64,000 bases of DNA from Clavibacter sp. A6099 (GCF_021919125.1 NZ_CP083439.1:1488001-1552000), one strand, 5' to 3'. Positions 50,038-60,251 are shown, numbered from the stretch's first letter. A program made the numbers and translations. Notes: generated from the sequence alone by a model not told the origin.

Positions 50038-50050
50038 ACGCTAATAGAAT
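50038..50050. promoter_or_regulatory. Back-to-back -10 boxes, META lipoprotein / gatC
   Basis: Minus-strand TAGCGT (50043-50038) ends 6 nt before ATG 50031 (leaderless). Plus-strand TAGAAT (50045-50050) lies 36 nt before gatC, leaving space for its TTTGGAGA ribosome-binding site. Confidence 0.5.
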
Positions 50051-50086
50051 CTCCCGGTACCCCCGCACACAGTCCTTTGGAGACGC

Positions 50087-50470
50087 ATGCCCGACACCCG
50101 GCCCGAGCCCGCCGACGCGACCAGCGGGGACGAGACCCCGCAGGCGCCGACCCCGCAGGCGCCGACCCCCACGGAGCAGATCAGCCGGGAGCAGGTGGAG
50201 CACCTCGCGGGCCTCGCGCGCATCCGCCTGAGCCCGGAGGAGATCGACACGCTCACGACCGAGCTCGGCCTCATCGTCGAGTCGGTCGCGAAGGTGACCG
50301 CCGTCGCGGGACCGGACGTCCCCGCGACCAGCCACCCGATCCCGCTCGTGAACGTGTACCGGCCCGACGTGCCGGGCGAGACGCTGACCACCGCCCAGGC
50401 GCTCGCCGGCGCACCCGAGCACGACGGATCCCGCTTCAAGGTGTCGGCGATCCTCGGCGAAGAGCAGTAG
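50087..50470 (+). CDS. gatC: Asp/Glu-tRNA amidotransferase subunit C
   Basis: Small stabilising subunit of the GatCAB enzyme, which converts Glu-tRNA(Gln) and Asp-tRNA(Asn) to Gln/Asn-tRNA. The conserved core starts at [19 protein letters not shown] and ends at FKVSAILGE. At 127 residues it has ~30 extra N-terminal residues, Pro/Thr-rich, with an exact tandem 15-bp repeat coding [19 protein letters not shown] precedes ATG 50087. gatC-gatA-gatB follow with 7-bp and 1-bp junctions. Confidence 0.95.
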   Translation: MPDTRPEPADATSGDETPQAPTPQAPTPTEQISREQVEHLAGLARIRLSPEEIDTLTTELGLIVESVAKVTAVAGPDVPATSHPIPLVNVYRPDVPGETLTTAQALAGAPEHDGSRFKVSAILGEEQ

Positions 50471-50477
50471 GAGCACC

Positions 50478-52028
50478 ATGACCGACGACCTCACGCGCCT
50501 CAGCGCCGCCGACCTCGCCGACCGCCTCGCCTCCCGCGAGGTCTCCAGCGTCGACGCCGTGCGCGCGCACCTCGACCGCATCGACCACGTCGACGGCGAC
50601 GTCCACGCGTTCCTCCACGTCTCCGGTGAGCGCGCGCTCGGGCGCGCCGCCGAGATCGACGCGCAGCGCGCCGACGGCGCCCCGCTCGGGCCGCTCGCGG
50701 GCGTGCCCATCGCCATCAAGGACGTCCTCTGCACCATCGACATGCCGTCCACCGCGGGCTCGCGCATGCTCGAGGGCTGGACCCCGCCCTACGACGCCAC
50801 CGTCGTGCAGCGCCTCCGCGCCGCGGGCCTCGTGCCGCTCGGCAAGACGAACATGGACGAGTTCGCGATGGGATCCTCCACCGAGCACTCCGCGTTCGGC
50901 GCCACGCACAACCCGTGGGACCTCGACCGCATCCCCGGCGGCTCGGGCGGCGGATCCGCTGCCGCGGTCGCGGCGTTCGAGGCGCCCGTCGCGCTCGGCT
51001 CCGACACGGGCGGCTCCATCCGGCAGCCCGCCGCCGTCACCGGATCCGTCGGCGTCAAGCCCACCTACGGCGGCGTCAGCCGCTACGGCGCCATCGCGCT
51101 CGCGTCCAGCCTCGACCAGGTCGGTCCCGTCTCCCGCACGGTGCTCGACTCCGCGCTCGTGCACGACGTCATCGGCGGGCACGACCCGCGCGACTCCACG
51201 TCGCTGACGGACGCATGGCCGTCGTTCGCCGACGCCGCGCGCGCCGGGCAGCGCGAGGGATCCGTGAAGAGCCTCCGCATCGGCGTCGTGAAGCAGCTCG
51301 ACGGCGAGGGCTTCCAGGCCGGCGTCACGCAGCGCTTCCGCGAGGCGCTTGACCTGCTCGAGCAGGCCGGCGCCGAGATCGTCGAGGTGAGCGCGCCGAA
51401 CTTCGAGCACGCCATCGCGGCCTACTACCTGATCCTCCCCGCGGAGGCGTCGAGCAACCTCGCCAAGTTCGACTCGGTGCGCTTCGGCCTCCGCGTCAAC
51501 CCGCCCGGCGGCGGCACCGTCGAGGACGTCATGGCCGCGACCCGCGAGGCCGGCTTCGGCCCCGAGGTCAAGCGCCGGATCATCCTCGGCACCTACGCGC
51601 TGAGCGCCGGCTACTACGACGCGTACTACGGCAGCGCGCAGAAGGTCCGGACGCTGATCCAGCGCGACTTCGACGCCGCGTTCCAGCAGGTCGACGTGCT
51701 CGTCACGCCGTCCGCGCCCACCACGGCGTTCAAGCTCGGCGAGAAGCTCGACGACCCGCTGGCGATGTACCTCAACGACCTCACGACGATCCCCGCGAAC
51801 CTCGCGGGCGTCCCCGGCATCGGCCTCCCCATCGGGCTCGCGCCCGAGGACGGGCTGCCCGTCGGGATCCAGTTCATGGCGCCCGCCCGCGAGGACGCGC
51901 GCCTCTACACGGTCGGTGCCGCGCTCGAGGGGATCCTCGAGCGGCGGTGGGGCGGGCCCCTGCTCGCCCAGGCACCCGAGCTCGCGCGCGCCGCGACGCG
52001 CACCACCCTGGACGGAGACACGCACTGA
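50478..52028 (+). CDS. gatA: Asp/Glu-tRNA amidotransferase subunit A
   Basis: Amidase subunit that releases ammonia from glutamine. The Ser-cisSer-Lys triad is visible as Lys in [10 protein letters not shown], the cis-Ser region in [13 protein letters not shown] and the nucleophile region [13 protein letters not shown]. It has 516 residues, slightly above the usual ~485-495. GGAG lies just upstream of ATG 50478, and the gatB ATG overlaps the stop by 1 base (TGATG). Confidence 0.97.
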   Translation: MTDDLTRLSAADLADRLASREVSSVDAVRAHLDRIDHVDGDVHAFLHVSGERALGRAAEIDAQRADGAPLGPLAGVPIAIKDVLCTIDMPSTAGSRMLEGWTPPYDATVVQRLRAAGLVPLGKTNMDEFAMGSSTEHSAFGATHNPWDLDRIPGGSGGGSAAAVAAFEAPVALGSDTGGSIRQPAAVTGSVGVKPTYGGVSRYGAIALASSLDQVGPVSRTVLDSALVHDVIGGHDPRDSTSLTDAWPSFADAARAGQREGSVKSLRIGVVKQLDGEGFQAGVTQRFREALDLLEQAGAEIVEVSAPNFEHAIAAYYLILPAEASSNLAKFDSVRFGLRVNPPGGGTVEDVMAATREAGFGPEVKRRIILGTYALSAGYYDAYYGSAQKVRTLIQRDFDAAFQQVDVLVTPSAPTTAFKLGEKLDDPLAMYLNDLTTIPANLAGVPGIGLPIGLAPEDGLPVGIQFMAPAREDARLYTVGAALEGILERRWGGPLLAQAPELARAATRTTLDGDTH

Positions 52029-53530
52029 TGGCCAAGGCAGAGCTGATGGACTACGACGAGGCCATCGAGATGTTCGAGCCCGTGCTCGGGTTCGAGGTGC
52101 ACGTCGAGCTGAACACGCGCACGAAGATGTTCTCCGACGCCCCGAACTTCTTCGGCGGCGAGCCCAACACCAACATCACGCCCGTCGACCTGGGCCTTCC
52201 CGGCTCGCTGCCGGTCGTGAACGAGCAGGCCGTGAAGCACTCGATCAGCCTGGGCCTCGCGCTCGGCTGCGAGATCGCGCCCAGCTCGCGCTTCGCCCGG
52301 AAGAACTACTTCTACCCGGACCTCGCGAAGAACTACCAGATCAGCCAGTTCGACGAGCCCATCGCGTTCCGCGGCTCCGTCGAGGTGGAGATGCCCGACG
52401 GCCGCATCGTCACGGTGCCGATCGAGCGCGCGCACATGGAGGAGGACGCCGGGAAGCTCACGCACGTGGGCGGCGCGACGGGCCGGATCCAGGGCGCCGA
52501 CCACTCGCTGGTCGACTACAACCGCGCGGGCGTGCCGCTCGTGGAGATCGTGACCGACATCATCTACGGGGCGGAAGCCGAGGCGCCGGAGCTCGCGAAG
52601 GCGTACGTGTCGACCATCCGCGACATCGTCGTGGCGCTCGGCATCTCCGACGCGAAGATGGAGCGCGGCAACCTCCGCTGCGACGCGAACATCTCGCTGA
52701 GCCCGCGCGGATCCGGGAAGCTCGGCACCCGCACGGAGACGAAGAACGTCAACTCGCTCCGCTCGGTCGAGCGCGCCATCCGCTACGAGATCCAGCGCCA
52801 GGCGGCCATCCTCGCCGCGGGCGGCACGATCACGCAGGAGACCCGGCACTGGCACGAGGACACCGGCCGCACCTCCGCCGGGCGCCCGAAGAGCGACGCC
52901 GACGACTACCGCTACTTCCCGGAGCCCGACCTGCTGCCCGTGCAGCCGAGCGCCGAGCTGATCGAGGAGCTGCGCGCGGCGCTGCCCGAGGCGCCCGCGA
53001 TCCGCCGCCGCCGGCTCAAGGCCGAGTGGGGCTTCACCGACCTCGAGTTCCAGGACGTCGTGAACTCCGGGCTCCTCACCGAGCTCGTCGACACGGTCGA
53101 GGCCGGGGCTGCACCGCAGGCGGCGCGCAAGTGGTGGACGGGCGAGATCGCCCGCATCGCCAACGCGCGCGGCGTGGACGCGGCGACGCTCATCAGCCCC
53201 ACGCAGGTCGCGTCCGTCATCGAGCTGGTCGAGGCGGGGACGCTGACGAACCGCCTGGCACGCGACGTGCTCGAGGGCGTCATCGACGGCGAGGGCACGG
53301 CGCAGGAGGTCGTGGACGCCCGCGGGCTCGCCGTGGTCTCCGACGACGGTCCGCTCATCGAGGCGATCGACGCCGCGCTGCAGGCGCAGCCCGACGTGCT
53401 CGCGAAGATCCGCGACGGCAAGGTGCAGGCGGCCGGCGCGGTCATCGGCGCCGTGATGAAGGCCATGCGCGGCCAGGCGGACGCGGCCCGCGTCCGCGAG
53501 CTCGTGCTGGAGCGCGCGCAGGCCTCGTGA
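52028..53530 (+). CDS. gatB: Asp/Glu-tRNA amidotransferase subunit B
   Basis: tRNA-binding and kinase subunit of GatCAB. Marks over 500 residues: [63 protein letters not shown], and the C-terminal tail domain YqeY-like ([20 protein letters not shown]). It overlaps the following ABC-F gene by 4 bp (GTGA), so that gene is part of the same transcript. Confidence 0.97.
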   Translation: MAKAELMDYDEAIEMFEPVLGFEVHVELNTRTKMFSDAPNFFGGEPNTNITPVDLGLPGSLPVVNEQAVKHSISLGLALGCEIAPSSRFARKNYFYPDLAKNYQISQFDEPIAFRGSVEVEMPDGRIVTVPIERAHMEEDAGKLTHVGGATGRIQGADHSLVDYNRAGVPLVEIVTDIIYGAEAEAPELAKAYVSTIRDIVVALGISDAKMERGNLRCDANISLSPRGSGKLGTRTETKNVNSLRSVERAIRYEIQRQAAILAAGGTITQETRHWHEDTGRTSAGRPKSDADDYRYFPEPDLLPVQPSAELIEELRAALPEAPAIRRRRLKAEWGFTDLEFQDVVNSGLLTELVDTVEAGAAPQAARKWWTGEIARIANARGVDAATLISPTQVASVIELVEAGTLTNRLARDVLEGVIDGEGTAQEVVDARGLAVVSDDGPLIEAIDAALQAQPDVLAKIRDGKVQAAGAVIGAVMKAMRGQADAARVRELVLERAQAS

Positions 53531-55164
53531 CCGCGACCCTCGTCGCCCGCGGCCTCGCCGGAGGCCACGGGCACCGCACGCTCTTCTCCGGGCTCGACCT
53601 CACGGTCGCGCCCGGGGACGTCGTGGGCCTCGTCGGCGCGAACGGCGCGGGGAAGAGCACGCTGCTGCGGCTCCTCGCGGGCGTGGACGCGCCGCAGGAC
53701 GGCCGCGTGCTGCTCTCGCCCGCCGATGCGTTCATCGGCTGGCTGCCGCAGGAGCACGAGCGGATCCCGGGCGAGACCGTCGCGGGCTACGTCGCCCGCC
53801 GCACCGGCTGCGCGGAGGCGTCCGCCGAGCTGGATCGCACCGCGGTCGCGCTCGGCGAGGGGCTGCCCGGCGCCGACGACGCGTACGGCACCGCGCTCGA
53901 CCGCTGGATGGCGAGCGGCGCGGCCGACCTCGACGAGCGCCTCCCCGTGACGCTCGCGGAGCTCGGCCTCGACCTCGACCCGGAGCTCCCCACCGCCGGC
54001 CTCTCCGGCGGGCAGGCGGCCCGCGTCGCCCTCGCCGCGCTCCTGCTGAGCCGCTTCGACGTCGTGCTCCTCGACGAGCCCACCAACGACCTCGACCTCG
54101 ACGGCCTCGCGCGCCTGGAGTCCTTCGTCCGCGGCCTCCGCGGCGGCGTCGTCCTCGTCTCCCACGACCGGGAGTTCCTCGCGCGCTGCGTCACGACCGT
54201 CGTCGAGCTCGACCTCGCGCAGGACAGCGTCCGCGTCTACGAGGGCGGGTACGACGCGTTCCTCGAGGAGCGCCAGGTCGCCCGCCGTCACGCGCGCGAG
54301 GCGTACGAGCAGTTCGCCGACACCAAGGCCGACCTCGTGTCCCGCGCCCGCACGCAGCGCGAGTGGTCGTCGCAGGGCGTGCGCAACGCGATGCGCAAGT
54401 CGCCCGACAACGACAAGATCCGCCGCAAGGCCGCGGCCGAGTCCAGCGAGAAGCAGGGCCAGAAGGTCCGCCAGATGGAGAGCCGCATCGCGCGCCTCGA
54501 GGAGGTCGAGGAGCCGCGCAAGGAGTGGGAGCTCGCCTTCACCATCGGGCAGGCGCCTCGGTCGAGCGCGGTGGTCGCGACGCTGCGCGAGGCGACCGTC
54601 ACGCGCGGCGGCTTCACCCTCGGCCCCGTGTCGGTGCAGGTGGACGGCGGCGACCGCATCGGGATCACCGGCCCGAACGGGGCAGGCAAGTCGACGCTGC
54701 TCGGGCTGATCCTCGGCCGCATCGCCCCCGACGCGGGCGACGCCTCGCCCGGCCGGAGCGTGCAGGTGGGCGAGATCGACCAGGCCCGCCAGTCGCTGCG
54801 CGCCGAGCTGCCCCTCGCCGAGTCGTTCGCCGAGCAGGTGCCGGATCTCTCGCCCGCCGAGGTCCGCACGCTGCTCGCCAAGTTCGGACTGCGCGCCGAC
54901 CACGTCACGCGTCCCGTCGACGGCCTCTCGCCCGGCGAGCGCACGCGCGCGGGCCTCGCGCTGCTCCAGGCGCGCGGCGTCAACCTGCTCGTGCTCGACG
55001 AGCCGACCAACCACCTGGACCTGCCCGCCATCGAGCAGCTCGAGCAGGCGCTCGACTCCTACGACGGCACGCTCCTGCTCGTCACGCACGACCGCCGCAT
55101 GCTCGACGCCGTGCGCCTCGACCGGCACTGGCACGTGGACCGGGGCGTCGTCAGCGAGTCCTGA
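53527..55164 (+). CDS. ABC-F family ATPase
   Basis: A soluble 545-residue protein with two ABC domains and no membrane part. Walker [10 protein letters not shown] (~39-47) and GPNGAGKST (~384); signatures LSGGQ and the degenerate LSPGE; Walker [14 protein letters not shown] and [13 protein letters not shown] charged linker (about 240-340, [22 protein letters not shown]) joins them. ABC-F proteins act on the ribosome, in translation or antibiotic resistance; being fused by overlap to gatCAB suggests a translation role, but the subfamily cannot be fixed. Confidence 0.9.
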   Translation: MTATLVARGLAGGHGHRTLFSGLDLTVAPGDVVGLVGANGAGKSTLLRLLAGVDAPQDGRVLLSPADAFIGWLPQEHERIPGETVAGYVARRTGCAEASAELDRTAVALGEGLPGADDAYGTALDRWMASGAADLDERLPVTLAELGLDLDPELPTAGLSGGQAARVALAALLLSRFDVVLLDEPTNDLDLDGLARLESFVRGLRGGVVLVSHDREFLARCVTTVVELDLAQDSVRVYEGGYDAFLEERQVARRHAREAYEQFADTKADLVSRARTQREWSSQGVRNAMRKSPDNDKIRRKAAAESSEKQGQKVRQMESRIARLEEVEEPRKEWELAFTIGQAPRSSAVVATLREATVTRGGFTLGPVSVQVDGGDRIGITGPNGAGKSTLLGLILGRIAPDAGDASPGRSVQVGEIDQARQSLRAELPLAESFAEQVPDLSPAEVRTLLAKFGLRADHVTRPVDGLSPGERTRAGLALLQARGVNLLVLDEPTNHLDLPAIEQLEQALDSYDGTLLLVTHDRRMLDAVRLDRHWHVDRGVVSES

Positions 55165-55191
55165 CGGGCCGCGCCCGGTCGGGTCCCGTCG

Positions 55192-56841
55192 CTACTGGTA
55201 GGTGATCAGGTCCGGCACGGGCGAGACCTCGCGCATCGTCTGCTCCGGCGTGAGCATGGGCTTGTCCTCGTCGATGAAGTTCTTCCAGCCCCACGCCATC
55301 CCGGCGGGCGCGTCCGCGTGCAGGGCGCGCCAGGTCGCCTGCTTGTCGGGCTGGCCGCCCTGCCCGTCCGCGTGCACGAGCATCGCGAGCTCCGGGTGGT
55401 CCATGTCGAGCGACGCGCGGTCCTGGATCATGCTGAGCCGGAACTGGTGCAGCACGAGCATCTTCTGCGGGAGGCCCTTCTCGCGCACGACGCCCGCGAG
55501 CCAGTCGGTCGTGGCGTCGACCTCGGCCGCGGTCACGCTGCCGATCTGCTTCAGCGGCACCTGGTCCGCACCGAGCCGCCACTCGGGGTCGAGCGCGAGG
55601 CCCACGCCCGGCTGCGCGAGCACGGACTCGTAGCGCTTGGCCTGCGTGAGGAAGTCGGTGCGGCCGGGCTGGAGGTCGATGACGACGTAGACGCCCGCGT
55701 CCCGGGCAGCGTCGATCCACGGCTGCAGCGTCTCGACGGGCACCTCGGATGAGTAGTCGCCGTCGGGGCCTGCCTCGCCCGCGGCGACCGTGGCGATGAG
55801 CTCGAACATGGGGATCACGGGCTCGTCGGAGTAGGTCTGGTACTCCGCGGCCTGCGCCTTCGCGCGCGTCACGGCATCCGCGGGCCCCTGCTCGCCGAGC
55901 ACGCCGAGCGCGCCCGTGCCGGCGGCCCCGTAGAGCGCCACGTAGCGCTTGCCGGGCAGGACGAGCTGGCCGCCGCCCGGCAGCTGGTCGCCCGTGGCGG
56001 CGGTGCGGATGCGGCCCTCGAGCGAGGCGTCGTCCGCGTAGGCGGCTCCGACCGCGATGGTGCTCGTCGCTGCCGCGTCGTGCAGCGCGGTGATCGCGTC
56101 GGCGGAGGCGCGGGGATCCGTGGAGGCCGCGGGCAGGACGGTCACGCCGACGCCGGCCGCGCGCGCCGTCGCGACCGCGGCGAGGGAGGACGCGGCGTCG
56201 GTCGCGAGCGCGTGCGCGCCGCTGAGGGCGGCCGCGGGTGCCGTGGCGGGGAGGGCCTGGTCGCCGGATCCGGTGGGCGGGGCCGCCGAGGACGCGTCGT
56301 CGTCGGGCGCGGCGAGCCCCGCCACGCGCGAGACGGCCGCGGACGGATCCCGGTCCGTGGCGTCCGCGACGTCGGCTCCCGTGAGGCGTGCGACGTCCGC
56401 GGCGCGGTCGGCCCGCACGACGGTGGTCGACCCGGGCAGCGCGGAGGTGGCGTCGTCCCCGAGGTCGCCGACGGCGAGCACGCCCGAGGATCCCAGGCGC
56501 TCGATCTCGGACTCCGCGCCCTGGCCCTGGACGAGGAGCGGCGCACCGAGCGCGACCGCGGCCTCCGCACCGAGCTCCTGCGCGGCGACGTCCCCGGCGG
56601 GGGCCAGCACCGCGACGGGCGCCTGGCGGAACAGGCTCCCGCTCATGGCGACGGACGCGTCCGAGTCGTCGGCCTGTCCCACGACGGTGAGGGGCGCGTC
56701 GGGCGCCGCGGTCACGGGTCGGAGGATCCCGGGCGCGTCCTGCTGGGTGGTGCAGGCGCCCAGGCCGACGGCGAGGCCGACGACGGCGAGGAGGGAGACG
56801 GAGGTGCGGATGGACCGGGGGAGGGGGATCGAGGACGGCAC
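55192..56841 (-). CDS. Lipoprotein with CWB2-like and TIM-barrel-like regions
   Basis: A 549-residue lipoprotein (GLGAC lipobox, Cys30). The first half resembles cell-wall-binding repeat 2: cycles such as PVAVLAPAGDVAAQELGAEA, ALGAPLLVQGQG and IERLGSSGVLAVGD. The second half (~330-549) looks like a glycosidase-type barrel: IPMFELIATVA, YVVIDLQPGRTDF, VGLALDPEW, MLVLHQFR, GMAWGWKNFI. No catalytic pair can be named with confidence. GTG 56841 sits 6 nt after TAGCGT. It converges with the ABC-F gene and is divergent from dedA; role in the envelope is inferred. Confidence 0.8.
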   Translation of the reverse strand: MPSSIPLPRSIRTSVSLLAVVGLAVGLGACTTQQDAPGILRPVTAAPDAPLTVVGQADDSDASVAMSGSLFRQAPVAVLAPAGDVAAQELGAEAAVALGAPLLVQGQGAESEIERLGSSGVLAVGDLGDDATSALPGSTTVVRADRAADVARLTGADVADATDRDPSAAVSRVAGLAAPDDDASSAAPPTGSGDQALPATAPAAALSGAHALATDAASSLAAVATARAAGVGVTVLPAASTDPRASADAITALHDAAATSTIAVGAAYADDASLEGRIRTAATGDQLPGGGQLVLPGKRYVALYGAAGTGALGVLGEQGPADAVTRAKAQAAEYQTYSDEPVIPMFELIATVAAGEAGPDGDYSSEVPVETLQPWIDAARDAGVYVVIDLQPGRTDFLTQAKRYESVLAQPGVGLALDPEWRLGADQVPLKQIGSVTAAEVDATTDWLAGVVREKGLPQKMLVLHQFRLSMIQDRASLDMDHPELAMLVHADGQGGQPDKQATWRALHADAPAGMAWGWKNFIDEDKPMLTPEQTMREVSPVPDLITYQ

Positions 56842-56847
56842 CCGACC

Positions 56848-56853
56848 ACGCTA
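56848..56853 (-). promoter_or_regulatory. Putative -10 (TAGCGT), leaderless 56841 gene
   Basis: TAGCGT on the minus strand ends 6 nt before GTG 56841. Confidence 0.5.
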
Positions 56854-56976
56854 CGCGACCCCCGGCGGGGGTGCGCGAACACGGCGGAGGCGTCCCCGAG
56901 GGGGGCAGTCGCATCGGCGGGACGTCGCGGCACATCCGCGAGGCGTCGCCGCCGGGACCCGACGCGAGCGGCCCGG

Positions 56977-56982
56977 TACCGT
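56977..56982 (+). promoter_or_regulatory. Putative -10 (TACCGT), leaderless dedA-like gene
   Basis: TACCGT ends 6 nt before GTG 56989. Confidence 0.5.
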
Positions 56983-56988
56983 GTCCGG

Positions 56989-57705
56989 GTGACCGCTCTC
57001 CTGCCGCCGCCCCTCCTGCCGACGACGATCGCCGGGGTCCGTCCCGCCGCGACGGGCGGGGATCCGCTCCAGGGCCTCGACGGGCTCGTGGGCGCCGCGG
57101 CCCGCGTGATCGAGGCGCTCGGCGAGGCGGGCGTCGGCGCCATGACCTTCGTCGAGACGGTCTTCCCGCCCATCCCCAGCGAGGTGGTGCTGCCGCTCGC
57201 CGGCTTCGTCGCCGCCACGGGGCGCATGAACCTGGTGCTCGTCATCGTCGCCAGCACGCTCGGGGCGTACCTCGGCGCCCTCCTCCTCTACTGGCTCGGC
57301 CGGAGGGCGGGGGAGGAACGGACGATCCGCGTGCTCGCGAAGCTGCCGCTCGTGGAGCGCCACGACTTCGAGGTGGCCGCCGCCTGGTTCCACCGGCACG
57401 GCCGCTCGGCGGTGTTCTTCGGCCGTCTCGTGCCCGGCGTCCGCAGCCTGATCTCCCTGCCGGCCGGTGCCGCTGGCATGCCCGTCGGCCAGTTCAGCTT
57501 CTACACGATCGCCGGCAGCGGCCTCTGGAACGGCGCCCTCATCGGGCTGGGCGCGGCGCTCGGCAGCCAGTACGAGCTGATCGACGCGTACGCGCACTAC
57601 CTTGACTACGCGGTGTACGCGGTGCTCGGGATCCTGCTGCTCGCGCTCATCGGCCGCGCCGTGCGCCGCCGCGTCCAGCAGGGCAGGGGCGCGGACGACC
57701 GCTGA
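56989..57705 (+). CDS. DedA/SNARE-associated family membrane protein
   Basis: A 238-residue membrane protein. Marks of the DedA (VTT) family: FVETVFPPIPSEVVLPLAG, LGAYLGALLLYWLGRRAGEE, and FFGRLVPGVRSLISLPAGAA with its conserved Arg-Pro loop, followed by two C-terminal helices and a basic tail. DedA proteins flip undecaprenyl phosphate or phospholipids and affect envelope balance. GTG 56989 is chosen from the leaderless-type promoter; the open frame further upstream is antisense to the divergent lipoprotein. Confidence 0.9.
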   Translation: MTALLPPPLLPTTIAGVRPAATGGDPLQGLDGLVGAAARVIEALGEAGVGAMTFVETVFPPIPSEVVLPLAGFVAATGRMNLVLVIVASTLGAYLGALLLYWLGRRAGEERTIRVLAKLPLVERHDFEVAAAWFHRHGRSAVFFGRLVPGVRSLISLPAGAAGMPVGQFSFYTIAGSGLWNGALIGLGAALGSQYELIDAYAHYLDYAVYAVLGILLLALIGRAVRRRVQQGRGADDR

Positions 57706-57831
57706 CGCCGTGCCCCGCGCGGGCGATGCGCACCCGCCTCCCACGGGGCTCCCGGCCCCGGCCCGTACGGTGGCCGGAGGCTGATGCGGTCGGCGACACC
57801 CGCCGATCCGGCCCCGGCGAGAGGCACCACC

Positions 57832-58500
57832 ATGGGATTCCTGGACAGGCTCCTGGGCCGCGACGAGCAGCCCGACGAGGGACGCGACCGCTCATCGGGC
57901 GGGGCGCCGCGCGAGCGCAGCGCCGACGAGGTCGCGGTGGAGCGCTATCGCTACCTGCTCCGCACCGCGCCGCCGGAGCGGATCGAGGAGGTGCACCTCG
58001 AGGCGTTCCGGAAGCTCACCCCGGAGCAGCGCGAGATCCTCTTCCGGCAGCTCAGCTCGGACGCCGCCGAGGGCGACGCGCCCGTGGACGACCGCCCCGA
58101 GTCCCTCGCCCGCTCCGCCACGCGCTCGGAGATGCGCGCACCGGGCACGCTCGAGCGGACCCTCGGGCCGCGCGGCGGGCTCGCGGGCGCCGGCGGCGGG
58201 ATGGGCATGGGCGGCATGATCGCCGGATCCATGCTCGGCACGATCGCCGGCGTCGTGGTCGGCTCGGCCATCGCGCAGGCGCTTATCCCGGACGCGGTCG
58301 GGCAGGACCAGGCCGGCGCGGACGGTGCCGACGGCGGTGCCGACGCGGGAGCCGACGGCGGCGCGGACGCGGGCACGACGGATGCGGGCGGCGCCGACGC
58401 GGGCGCCGGCGACTTCGGCAGCGGCGACTTCGGGGCCGGCGACTTCGGCGGCGGCGCCGACATGGGCGGCGGGGACTTCGGGGGCGGCGACTTCTTCTAG
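57832..58500 (+). CDS. Gly/Asp-rich protein with one membrane-like segment
   Basis: A 222-residue protein of unknown function. Residues ~30-70 form a charged helical part (RYRYLLRTAPPERIEEVHLE), found in several actinobacterial cation-transport-regulator-like small proteins. A Gly-rich hydrophobic segment (about 130-158, GMIAGSMLGTIAGVVVGSAI) may insert in the membrane. The last ~60 residues are Gly/Ala/Asp repeats ending in five GDFG-type units. GAGAGG precedes ATG 57832; ATG 57784 is an alternative. It lies downstream of dedA. Confidence 0.72.
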   Translation: MGFLDRLLGRDEQPDEGRDRSSGGAPRERSADEVAVERYRYLLRTAPPERIEEVHLEAFRKLTPEQREILFRQLSSDAAEGDAPVDDRPESLARSATRSEMRAPGTLERTLGPRGGLAGAGGGMGMGGMIAGSMLGTIAGVVVGSAIAQALIPDAVGQDQAGADGADGGADAGADGGADAGTTDAGGADAGAGDFGSGDFGAGDFGGGADMGGGDFGGGDFF

Positions 58501-58549
58501 CGCGGCGTCGCGTCGCCGCGGCGTCGCGTCCCGGCGGGAGGCCGAACGC

Positions 58550-60238
58550 CTACCCGGCCTCGACGATCCCCTCGCGCACCTTCCGGCGCAGCACCTTCCC
58601 GAGGAGCGACGTCGGCAGCTCGTCGAGCACCACGATCCGCCGCGGCACCTTGTAGGCCGCGAGCTCGGCGCGCAGCGTCGTCCGCGCGGCCTGCTCGTCG
58701 AGCGTCGCGCCCTCCTGCAGGACCACGGCGGCGACGACCTCCTCGTCGCCGTCGTCGCGCGGGATCCCGACGACCGCGGCATCCCGCACGCCAGGCAGCC
58801 CGCGGACCGCCTCCTCGACCTCGGACGGCGACACGTTGAACCCGCCCGTGATGATGAGCTCCTTGATCCGGTCGGCGATGCGCACGAAGCCGTCCTCGTC
58901 GATCGTGACCACGTCGCCCGTGCGGAACCAGCCGCCCTCGAGCAGCACGGCGGCGGTCTCGTCGGGGCGGCCGTGGTACCCGCGGAACACCTGGGGTCCG
59001 CGCACGAGGAGCTCGCCGGACTCGCCCGCGGGCCGGTCGATCGTCGGGTCCTCGGGATCCACGACGCGCACCTCCGTGTTCGGCAGCGGCAGCCCGACCG
59101 TCCCGGCGCGACGCGTGTCGCCGACCGGGTTCGCCATCAGCACGGGCGAGCACTCCGAGAGGCCGTAGCCTTCGACCAGCCAGCCGCCGGTCTGCTCCTC
59201 CCACGGCACGACGACCGACTCGGGCAGGGCCATGGCGCCCGAGATGGAGATCGAGATGCCGGCGAGCGACACGCCCTCCACCTCGGCGGCCTCGCGCAGC
59301 CGCTTGTAGATGGGCGGCACGGCGGGCAGGAACGTGGGCGGGTGGCGGCGGATCGCCTGCAGCACGAGGCCGGGCTCGAAGCGGGGGAAGAGCACGAGCC
59401 GCGAGCCCATGCTCATCGCGAAGGTGAGGCAGAGGGTGAGCCCGTACGCGTGGAACATGGGCAGCACCGCGTACACGACGCTGGTGCCGCGGGACACCGT
59501 GGGGACCCACGCGCGGGACTGGGCGGCGTTCGCGCTGAGGTTGAGGTGCGTGAGCTCGGCGCCCTTCGGCGCGCCCGTCGTGCCGCTCGTGTACTGGATC
59601 ACCGCGAGGTCGGTCGCCGCCGGGCGCGGGTGGTCGACGGGCAGGGGCGCGGCGGCGGAGATCCGCTCCCAGGTGATCGTGCCGGTGACCTTCGCGGCGA
59701 TCGCGGCGCGGGCCGCGCGGGCCTTCGGGACGGGGAGGCGGAGGAGCAGCCGGGTGCGCGTCGGCATGGCGCGCGTCACGTCGACCGAGACGATGCGCTC
59801 GGGCCGCGCGCCGTCCGGCAGCCCCTGGATGGTCGCGACGGACTTGTCCCACGCGATGACGGTGCGCGCGCCGTGGTCCTCGAACTGGTGCTGCAGCTCG
59901 CGCGGCGTGTAGAGCGGGTTGTGCTCGACGACCACCGCGCCCAGTCGCAGCACCGCGTAGAACGCGACGACGTGCTGCGGGCAGTTCGGCAGCACGATCG
60001 CGACGGGGTCGCCCGCGCGGACGCCCGCGTCGGCGAGTCCCTGGGCAGCGCGCGCGATCTGCTCGCCGAGATCCCGGTAGCTCGTCTCCGCCCCGAGGAA
60101 GTCGAGCGCGGTGCCGCCGGGGAAGCGCAGGACGGACTGGTCGACGATGTCGACGAGCGATCCCTGCGGCAGATCGATCTCGTGCGGGACGTCGGGCGCG
60201 TAGCTGGCCAGCCAGGGCCGGTCGGTGGGGGTGGTCAC
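58550..60238 (-). CDS. Long-chain fatty-acid--CoA ligase (FadD-like)
   Basis: A 562-residue AMP-forming acyl-CoA synthetase. The ATP motif is YTSGTTGAPKGAELTH, the A5 region EGYGLSECSPVL, A8 DGFVRIADRIKELIITGGFN, and the catalytic Lys is in GKVLRRKVRE near the end. The size and the opening (PWLASYAPDVPHEIDLP) fit bacterial long-chain FadD proteins. GTG 60238 lies 7 nt after TAGGGT. It stands alone between hairpins, yet has a close paralogue at 63409, flanking the lipid-type cluster. The chain length of the substrate is not predictable. Confidence 0.9.
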   Translation of the reverse strand: MTTPTDRPWLASYAPDVPHEIDLPQGSLVDIVDQSVLRFPGGTALDFLGAETSYRDLGEQIARAAQGLADAGVRAGDPVAIVLPNCPQHVVAFYAVLRLGAVVVEHNPLYTPRELQHQFEDHGARTVIAWDKSVATIQGLPDGARPERIVSVDVTRAMPTRTRLLLRLPVPKARAARAAIAAKVTGTITWERISAAAPLPVDHPRPAATDLAVIQYTSGTTGAPKGAELTHLNLSANAAQSRAWVPTVSRGTSVVYAVLPMFHAYGLTLCLTFAMSMGSRLVLFPRFEPGLVLQAIRRHPPTFLPAVPPIYKRLREAAEVEGVSLAGISISISGAMALPESVVVPWEEQTGGWLVEGYGLSECSPVLMANPVGDTRRAGTVGLPLPNTEVRVVDPEDPTIDRPAGESGELLVRGPQVFRGYHGRPDETAAVLLEGGWFRTGDVVTIDEDGFVRIADRIKELIITGGFNVSPSEVEEAVRGLPGVRDAAVVGIPRDDGDEEVVAAVVLQEGATLDEQAARTTLRAELAAYKVPRRIVVLDELPTSLLGKVLRRKVREGIVEAG

Positions 60239-60245
60239 CCCTCCC

Positions 60246-60251
60246 ACCCTA
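60246..60251 (-). promoter_or_regulatory. Putative -10 (TAGGGT) for the FadD-like gene
   Basis: TAGGGT on the minus strand ends 7 nt before GTG 60238; the GGGAGGG between could alternatively be a ribosome-binding site. Confidence 0.45.
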
